NCBI GenBank assembly: GCA_003171235.1 | Contig: PMYM01000196.1 | Coordinates: forward strand, 1 to 18,656 | Length of the DNA: 18,656 nucleotides | Origin: Phycisphaerales bacterium | GTDB lineage: Bacteria > Planctomycetota > Phycisphaerae > SM23-33 | Direction: 5' to 3' | In this document: in pieces, positions 13,458-18,656 of the stretch | How the letters are laid out: every line of letters starts with the position of its first letter | How positions within the stretch are numbered: position 1 is the first letter of the stretch | The notes under the pieces: generated by a model | Databases searched by the model: none | The model's input: only the letters and a program-made list of their open reading frames with translations | Told to the model about the DNA's origin: nothing | Program-made: the position numbers and the translations under genes

Positions 13458-16400
13458 ATGGACCGGATAATGCTAAGCGCGGTAGGCGACATACTCATCA
13501 AGGTGCTGGGCGGCACGCGGAACGAGCGGCTGGTGCGCTCGCGGGCGCGGCTGGTGCGCGGCGACATGACCGCCCAGGACGCTCTGCTGCAGCAGGAATA
13601 CCAGGAGCTTTGCCGCCAGGCAGCCGCGGCCGATGGATTGGCGGCGGAAGATTACCTCAAGAGCGCCCTGGCCCTGGAGGTGGCGCCGCTGGCAGCCAAG
13701 GGGTGGCTTTGCGGCAAGACCGCCCATTTCCGCCAGCGCCTCGCCGAGGGTGCTTTGGCCAAGAGCATTCTGCCGGCGGCCTTCTCGGCCGTTCGCTTCG
13801 CCAGTTGGCTGGCCCGCGACCATCGTCAGTTCGACGTGCAACTGGTGGCCGGCCAGGTGCTCTACGATGGCGCCATCGCCGAGGAGGCCACCGGCGAGGG
13901 CAAGACCATCGCCTGCTATCCGGCCATCTACCTGGCGGTGCTGGGCGGCATGCGCGTGCACGTGGTGACGGTCAACGACTACCTGGTGCGGCGCGACGCC
14001 GCCTTCGCCCGTCCGGTCTTTGACCTGCTGGGGCTGAGCGTGGGCTTCATCTCGGCCGAGATGCCCGCCTACGGGCCGGGCATCGCCCTGCGCCAGCAGG
14101 CCTACCGCTGCAACGTCATCTACGGCACCAACAGCGAATTCGGCTTCGACTACCTGCGCGACAACACCAAGAACTCCGTCGGCCAGCAGGTCCAGACCGG
14201 CCTGGACTACGCCATCATCGACGAGGTGGACTCGATCCTGATCGACGAGGCGCGCACGCCGCTGATCATTTCCGGCCCGGCCCACGGCGACGTGGAGCGA
14301 TTCCGCAAGGCCGACGGCGTGGCCCGCGAGATCATCCGCCGCCACCAGCCATACGACCAGGCCCAGCGCCGCGTGGACGCCGCCAAGCGCGCCCTCAAGG
14401 CCCTGGAGGGCGAAATGGGCAAGGCCTCCGCCGAAAAGGACGCCCTGCGCCGCCGCCTGGAAAAGGCCCAGCAGGAGCTGGCCGAGGCCGAGGCCGCCCT
14501 GGCCGCCCAGGCGAAATATTACGACGTGGAGCTGGACAAGAAGTCGGCCCACCTGGCCGGGGCGGGCATCGCCGCCGCCCAGGACATCGCCGGCATCGGC
14601 AGCTTCTACGTCGGGGCCAACATGGAATGGCCTCACCTGATGGATCAGGCCCTGCGCGCCCACCTGGTGTACGAGCGCGACAAGGACTACGTCGTCCAGC
14701 AGAACGAGGTGATTATCGTCGACGAGTTCACCGGCCGCCTGATGGAGGGCCGGCAGTGGTCCGACGGCCTGCACCAGTCGGTCGAGGCCAAGGAGCACGT
14801 GACCATCAAGGAAGAGACCCAGACGATGGCCACGGTCACCATCCAGAACTACTGCAAGATGTACAAGAAACTGGCGGGCATGACCGGCACGGCCATGACC
14901 GAGGCCGAAGAGTTCATGAAGATCTACAAGCTCGACGTGATAACCATTCCCACCCACCGCCCGGTCAACCGCGTGGACCACAACGACAAGATCTTCGGCT
15001 CGGTCAGCGAGAAGTACGACGCCATCGTGGAGGAGATCAACCACTACTCGCGCGACCTGGGCCGCCCGGTGCTGGTGGGCACCACCAGCATCGAGAAAAG
15101 CGAGAAACTCTCGGAGATGCTCACCCACCGCCACGGCATCGTGCACGAGACGCTCAACGCCCGCCCCGAGAACGTCACCCGCGAAAGCGAGATCGTCGCC
15201 TACGCCGGCCAGCAGCGGCCGCTCAAAAGCGGCTCGGACAAAATGGTTGGCAGCGTCACCATCGCCACCAACATGGCCGGGCGCGGCACCGACATCAAGC
15301 TGGGGCCGGGTGTGGTGTTCGCCAACTGCAAGACCCCGCCGGCCGAGAAGTTGGCCCAGTTGGGCGTGCAGATCCAGGGCCTGTTTCCGCCCGGCGGCAC
15401 CACCAAGTGCTGCCTCATCTGCCCCGAGTACAACCCGCGCACCAACTGCGGCCACTGCTTCAAGCCCAAGATCGACCCGGCCTTCCCCGCGCGCGGGCGC
15501 ACCGCCTGCCGCCAGGAGGTGCCTTGCGGATTGCACATCGTGGGCACGGAGCGGCACGAGGCCCGGCGCATCGACAACCAGCTTCGCGGCCGGTCGGGCC
15601 GGCAGGGCGACCCCGGCTCCAGCCGCTTCTTCCTCTCCCTGCGCGACGACCTGATGGCCATTTTCGCCGGCGAGTGGACGCTCAAGGTGCTGACTTGGCT
15701 GGGGCTGCAGGACGGCCAGTCCATCGAGGACCGGCGGATCAGCAAGGGCGTCGAACGCGCCCAGAAAAAGGTCGAGCAGCGCAACTTCGACATCCGAAAA
15801 AACCTGCTGGAATACGACGAGGTGATGGACAGCCAGCGGCACTATTTCTACAGCCGCCGCCAGGGGCTGCTGGAGGGCGGGAGCGTCCAGGAACTCATCG
15901 CCGACATGCTCCGCCAGACCATCGAAGACGCCGTGGCCAATTACTTCTCCGGCGACTACTCCCAGCGGTGCATAGCCGAGTGGGCCAGGCAGAGTCTCCA
16001 GACAACCGTCAAGCCCGGCCGGATTCGCGGCCAGGGCATCGATGAATTGCCGCTGGTGGAGGAGCAGCTCCGCGGGCTGGCCAAGGAAGAGGCCGCCAAC
16101 ACCATCGAGGTCACGCTGGGCGAGTACATCGACCCCGAGGCCGACCCCAAGGATTGGGACCTGCGGGGCGTGGCCGGCTGGGCGGCCAGCCGCTTCGGCG
16201 TGAACATCTCGCAAAACCAGTTGCGGGCCATGACGGCCGAAGAGATCGGCCCGGAGCTGGTGGCAAAGGCGTGTGAGGTAATCGAGGGCGTGGACCTGAC
16301 CCCGCTGGGGCGGTTCCTGGATGTGAATCTCCCGGCCAAGGCCCTGGCCGAGTGGGCCTCCAACAAGTTCGGGGTGGAGTTGCGGCCCGACGAACTGAGC

Positions 16401-17318
16401 CAGGAGGAGCCCGACCTGGCCGCCGGGCGCATCCGCCAGGCGGTCGAAGCGGTTTACCGCCGGCGCGAGATCGAATACCCCTGCGAATACGCCATCGACG
16501 TCACCATCGGGCAGGGCGGGCTGGACAACATCTACGCCATCAATGCCCTGGTGGAATGGGCAAACCGGAAGTTCCAGGCCGATTGGACGAGCGAGAAGGT
16601 GATCAACCGGGCGATAGACGACATCCGTTCCGACCTGGTGGCGCTGTCGGAGCAGTTCTGGATCCATGGCCGGCTGGAAAAGTCGGTGGAGGAGTTCCTG
16701 GCCACCCCGGCGGCCAAAGACCCCCGCGCGGCGGTCCAGTTCGCCCGCGCGCGGTTCGACAGCGATCTGCCCTTCGACAATGCTCAGGGCAAGCCGGCCG
16801 ACCAGGCCAAGGACCAGGGCCTGCGCGACCGGCTGATCGCACTGGGGAGAACCTTCCTCCGCCGGGAGCTGACCGAGCTGGAGCGATTCGTGCTACTGCA
16901 GATATACGACAGCAGTTGGATCGACCACCTGCTGGCCATGGACCACCTCAAGAGCGCGGTGGGGCTGCGGAGCTTCGCCGAGCAGGACCCGCGCATCGCC
17001 TACAAGAAGGAAGGCTACCGGCTTTTCCAGGAGATGCTCTCGGGCGTACGCGAGAAGGTGAGCGATGTCATCTTCCGCGTTCGACTGGCCGCCCGGACCG
17101 AGGCCGAGAGCAATTACCGCATCAGCGGCATGGTGCACGAGCAGTTATCGGCCTACGACAACGCGGCCCAGCAGATGGACGCCCAGCAGGCGGCCGCCGC
17201 CAACCAGCCCAAGGTCCAGCAGATCATCCGCGAGGCCCCCAAGGTCGGGCGCAACGACCCCTGCCCCTGCGGCTCGGGCAAAAAGTTCAAAAAATGCCAC
17301 GGCAAGGAAACGGGGTAA
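13458..17318 (+). CDS. secA: preprotein translocase ATPase SecA, enlarged with extra modules
   Basis: 1286 aa, against ~900 for E. coli SecA. SecA drives unfolded preproteins through SecYEG using ATP. Seen in order: DVQLVAGQVLYDGAIAEEAT with Walker A GEGKT (146-150); GTNSEFGFDYLRDN; DEVDSILIDEARTPLI with DEVD at 255-258; a coiled-coil insertion ~305-355 (ALKALEGEMGKASAEKDALR...); the SDGLHQSVEAKE and KLAGMTGTA motifs; NBD2 NMAGRGTDIKLG; a Cys-rich insertion ~615-690; GTERHEARRIDNQLRGRSGR; a threefold WA-x-x-K/R-F module at Trp908, Trp966 and Trp1034; SSWIDHLLAMDHLKSAVGLR; and the SecB/lipid-binding zinc tail DPCPCGSGKKFKKCHGK. Residues 1104-1113 (LPFDNAQGKP) come from a repeat word. ATG 13458 is used; ATG 13470 is an alternative. 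Every core ATPase motif is intact, so it should be functional. Confidence 0.95.
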   Translation: MDRIMLSAVGDILIKVLGGTRNERLVRSRARLVRGDMTAQDALLQQEYQELCRQAAAADGLAAEDYLKSALALEVAPLAAKGWLCGKTAHFRQRLAEGALAKSILPAAFSAVRFASWLARDHRQFDVQLVAGQVLYDGAIAEEATGEGKTIACYPAIYLAVLGGMRVHVVTVNDYLVRRDAAFARPVFDLLGLSVGFISAEMPAYGPGIALRQQAYRCNVIYGTNSEFGFDYLRDNTKNSVGQQVQTGLDYAIIDEVDSILIDEARTPLIISGPAHGDVERFRKADGVAREIIRRHQPYDQAQRRVDAAKRALKALEGEMGKASAEKDALRRRLEKAQQELAEAEAALAAQAKYYDVELDKKSAHLAGAGIAAAQDIAGIGSFYVGANMEWPHLMDQALRAHLVYERDKDYVVQQNEVIIVDEFTGRLMEGRQWSDGLHQSVEAKEHVTIKEETQTMATVTIQNYCKMYKKLAGMTGTAMTEAEEFMKIYKLDVITIPTHRPVNRVDHNDKIFGSVSEKYDAIVEEINHYSRDLGRPVLVGTTSIEKSEKLSEMLTHRHGIVHETLNARPENVTRESEIVAYAGQQRPLKSGSDKMVGSVTIATNMAGRGTDIKLGPGVVFANCKTPPAEKLAQLGVQIQGLFPPGGTTKCCLICPEYNPRTNCGHCFKPKIDPAFPARGRTACRQEVPCGLHIVGTERHEARRIDNQLRGRSGRQGDPGSSRFFLSLRDDLMAIFAGEWTLKVLTWLGLQDGQSIEDRRISKGVERAQKKVEQRNFDIRKNLLEYDEVMDSQRHYFYSRRQGLLEGGSVQELIADMLRQTIEDAVANYFSGDYSQRCIAEWARQSLQTTVKPGRIRGQGIDELPLVEEQLRGLAKEEAANTIEVTLGEYIDPEADPKDWDLRGVAGWAASRFGVNISQNQLRAMTAEEIGPELVAKACEVIEGVDLTPLGRFLDVNLPAKALAEWASNKFGVELRPDELSQEEPDLAAGRIRQAVEAVYRRREIEYPCEYAIDVTIGQGGLDNIYAINALVEWANRKFQADWTSEKVINRAIDDIRSDLVALSEQFWIHGRLEKSVEEFLATPAAKDPRAAVQFARARFDSDLPFDNAQGKPADQAKDQGLRDRLIALGRTFLRRELTELERFVLLQIYDSSWIDHLLAMDHLKSAVGLRSFAEQDPRIAYKKEGYRLFQEMLSGVREKVSDVIFRVRLAARTEAESNYRISGMVHEQLSAYDNAAQQMDAQQAAAANQPKVQQIIREAPKVGRNDPCPCGSGKKFKKCHGKETG
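16768..16794 (+). repeat. short palindromic repeat word read in frame within secA
   Basis: TGCCCT (16768-16773) and AGGGCA (16786-16791) pair around tcgacaatgctc, followed by AGC. It encodes the PFDNAQGKP segment. I recall this word and close variants as recurrent in bacterial metagenome assemblies. In this window its loop and tail resemble 17423-17453. Confidence 0.55.
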
Positions 17319-17325
17319 GAATTTT

Positions 17326-17353
17326 CAATTGTCAATTTTCAATTGCCAATTGG
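17326..17353 (+). repeat. heptamer array (CAATTNN units) directly after secA
   Basis: Four exact 7-bp steps: CAATTGT, CAATTTT, CAATTGC, CAATTGG, beginning 7 bp after the secA stop. The only sign of an inverted arm is TTGAATTG at 17393-17400. The array runs straight into the hairpin at 17353-17393. Confidence 0.8.
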
Positions 17354-17393
17354 GTGGCATGGTCACGCTGCTTCACCTCGCGCGTGACCATGT
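17353..17393 (+). repeat. REP-like hairpin (family D)
   Basis: A GGTG foot (17353-17356) is followed by GCATGGTCACGC (17357-17368) pairing with GCGTGACCATGT (17382-17393), 12 bp with one G-T, around a 13-nt loop. It sits in the 325-bp secA-glmS gap. Confidence 0.8.
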
Positions 17394-17408
17394 TGAATTG
17401 TGGCGTCG

Positions 17409-17476
17409 CATGCCCTTCCGCACCCGGCTTCGCCAAGGCTACGCCGGGCAAGCAAGGCGCCTAAGGGCATGGCACC
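17409..17476 (-). repeat. REP-like nested hairpin (family B, long form)
   Basis: Outer stem CATGCCCTT (17409-17417) with AAGGGCATG (17463-17471); inner stem CCCGGC (17423-17428) with GCCGGG (17443-17448) around ttcgccaaggctac. On the minus strand the outer stem is preceded by GGTGC (foot complement at 17472-17476). The outer arms match the short form at 13294-13331. Confidence 0.8.
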
Positions 17477-17524
17477 CGGTGGGTTCGTTCACGAACGAGA
17501 ATTAGTATTTCTTAAGAATCCTCT

Positions 17525-17550
17525 CTCTGCGTCCTCTGCGCCTCGGCGTA
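17525..17550 (+). repeat. nonamer array (CTCTGCGYC units)
   Basis: CTCTGCGTC, CTCTGCGCC, then the degraded TCGGCGTA. No inverted partner is visible in the gap. The 10-bp palindrome TTCTTAAGAA (17509-17518) lies just upstream, and TCGTTC-ac-GAACGA (17485-17498) before that. Confidence 0.6.
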
Positions 17551-17573
17551 GAATTCCGGCGATCCCACGGCCT

Positions 17574-17596
17574 CACAGGCGAGACGCCTGTGCTAC
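17574..17596 (-). repeat. REP-like hairpin (family C)
   Basis: CACAGGCG (17574-17581), loop aga, CGCCTGTG (17585-17592): a perfect 8-bp stem. TACC follows after one base, i.e. a GGTA foot on the minus strand. The core CACAGG...CCTGTG is shared with family A, but the two loop-proximal pairs differ in a compensated way. Confidence 0.8.
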
Positions 17597-17643
17597 CTGG
17601 GTTTTGCTAAATTTCCGCCCTGCCCAGCCGATACTAAGAAGGC

Positions 17644-18656
17644 ATGTGCGGAATCGTCGCTTACGTCGGAGGAAAGCAGGCCAAGCCCATCCTGCTGGAG
17701 GGTCTGAAGCGCCTTGAGTACCGGGGCTACGACTCGGCCGGCCTGGCCATTATTGGCGGCGGGCAAATCCGCGTCCGCAAGAGCGCCGGCCGGATAAGCG
17801 TGCTGGAAAAAGCCCTGGCCGACGAGGGCGAACTGGCCGGCAGCGTCGGCATCGCCCACACCCGCTGGGCCACCCACGGCGCCCCCACGCGTGAAAACGC
17901 CCACCCCCACACCGACGGCGACGGGCGAATCGCCATCGTCCACAACGGCATCATCGAGAATTACTCCGCCCTCAAGCAGCTCCTCTCCGAGAAGGGCCAC
18001 GTCTTTGCCAGCCAGACCGACTCGGAAGTGCTGGCCCACCTGATCAGCGAGTTCTACCGCCACAACGGCCCCAAGCCCATCGAACAGGCGGTGCAGATGG
18101 CCCTGCGCGAGGTCAGCGGCACCTACGGCCTGGCCGTGCTGTGCGCGGACGAACCGGGCAAGGTGGTCGTCGCCCGCAAGGGCTCGCCCCTGATCATCGG
18201 CGTGGGGGCGGGCGAGTACCTGGTGGCCTCCGACGCCTCGGCCATCGTCGAGCACACCGCCAGCGTCGTGTATTTGAACGATAACGAGATGGCCGTGCTG
18301 GAGACCGCCGGCCTGCGCACCCTCACCATCGACAACGTCTCGGTGACCAAGCAGGTCCAGCAGATCGAGTGCAGCCTGGAGCAGATAACCCTGGGCGGCT
18401 TCGAGCACTTCATGCTCAAGGAGATATTCGAGCAGCCCGAGTCGCTGCGCAACGCCCTGCGCGGCCGGCTGGACGTGCGCGAGGGCCGCATCCAACTGGG
18501 CGGCATCGCCAACCTGGCCCGCGACCTGGCCAAGACGCGCCGGCTTATCCTGACCGGCTGCGGCACGGCCTGGCACGCCGGGCTGATCGGCGAGTATCTC
18601 TTCGAGGACCTCGCCCGCATCCCGGCCGAGGTGGAATACGCCAGCGAGTTCCGCTA
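17644..18656 (+). CDS. glmS: glutamine-fructose-6-phosphate aminotransferase, 5' part
   Basis: 337 codons are in the window and the frame is open at the right edge, so the gene is cut by the window rather than broken. GlmS makes glucosamine-6-phosphate from fructose-6-phosphate and glutamine, the first step to UDP-GlcNAc for peptidoglycan and lipopolysaccharide. MCGIVAYVGG exposes the nucleophile Cys2 after Met removal. LEYRGYDSAG, HTRWATHGAPTRENAHPH, HNGIIENY and SQTDSEVLAHL complete the glutaminase site (residues ~1-225). The linker ends in GGFEHFMLKEIFEQPES. The sugar isomerase domain begins with RRLILTGCGTAWHAGLIGEYLFEDLARIP. Only AAGG with 1-nt spacing precedes ATG 17644, a poor ribosome-binding site; GATACT at 17630-17635 could be a -10 box. 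No glmS ribozyme-like sequence was recognised upstream. Confidence 0.95.
   Translation, partial: MCGIVAYVGGKQAKPILLEGLKRLEYRGYDSAGLAIIGGGQIRVRKSAGRISVLEKALADEGELAGSVGIAHTRWATHGAPTRENAHPHTDGDGRIAIVHNGIIENYSALKQLLSEKGHVFASQTDSEVLAHLISEFYRHNGPKPIEQAVQMALREVSGTYGLAVLCADEPGKVVVARKGSPLIIGVGAGEYLVASDASAIVEHTASVVYLNDNEMAVLETAGLRTLTIDNVSVTKQVQQIECSLEQITLGGFEHFMLKEIFEQPESLRNALRGRLDVREGRIQLGGIANLARDLAKTRRLILTGCGTAWHAGLIGEYLFEDLARIPAEVEYASEFR

Noticed and set aside
13473..16667. 1064-codon open frame on the minus strand
   Set aside because: Antisense shadow of secA, caused by codon bias; no motifs.

Overview
The window is a GC-rich, densely coded, all plus-strand chromosomal segment. It fits a member of the Planctomycetota, probably Phycisphaerae or a relative. 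That call is inferred from the DapL-type aminotransferase, the order folK / deoxynucleoside kinase / panC, a very long SecA (1286 aa) with extra modules, and many short palindromic repeats between genes. No ribosomal RNA, tRNA, CRISPR array or transposase gene was recognised.

Layout. 44-634: an unrecognised protein of visibly lower GC. 787-6912: a biosynthetic cluster, namely dapL (lysine/diaminopimelate), folK (folate), a deoxynucleoside kinase, panC and panD (pantothenate), lgt (lipoprotein lipidation) and a secreted PDZ protein that looks like a protease-dead HtrA relative. From folK onward the genes overlap by 4 bp or almost abut, and a hairpin at 6923-6946 may end the unit. 7099-10205: a secreted TPR/HEAT-like protein followed by a ThiF/MoeB-type adenylyltransferase. 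10402-13134: a CbiM-CbiQ-CbiO cobalt/nickel ECF importer, with cbiO separated from cbiQ by a repeat. 13458-17318: secA. 17644-end: the 5' part of glmS.

The most unusual content is the repeats. One class is REP-like: short hairpins with a conserved unpaired GGTG (or GGTA) foot, at 1978-2033, 3411-3466, 13294-13331, 17353-17393, 17409-17476 and 17574-17596. The first two are 55/56 identical inverted copies of a double hairpin, and one of them sits in frame inside panC, adding 28 residues bounded by a repeated Glu-Met-Tyr. The second class is tandem units of 7, 8 or 9 bp, at three sites followed by their reverse complement, at 10225-10311, 12245-12425, 13149-13269, 17326-17353 and 17525-17550. 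A different unit is used at each site. A third, coding-compatible repeat word lies inside secA.

SecA itself carries a cysteine-rich, zinc-ribbon-like insertion in its second nucleotide-binding domain, a coiled-coil insertion, and a C-terminal module that appears three times. No RAYT or other mobilising enzyme is in the window, so the origin of the repeats is inference.
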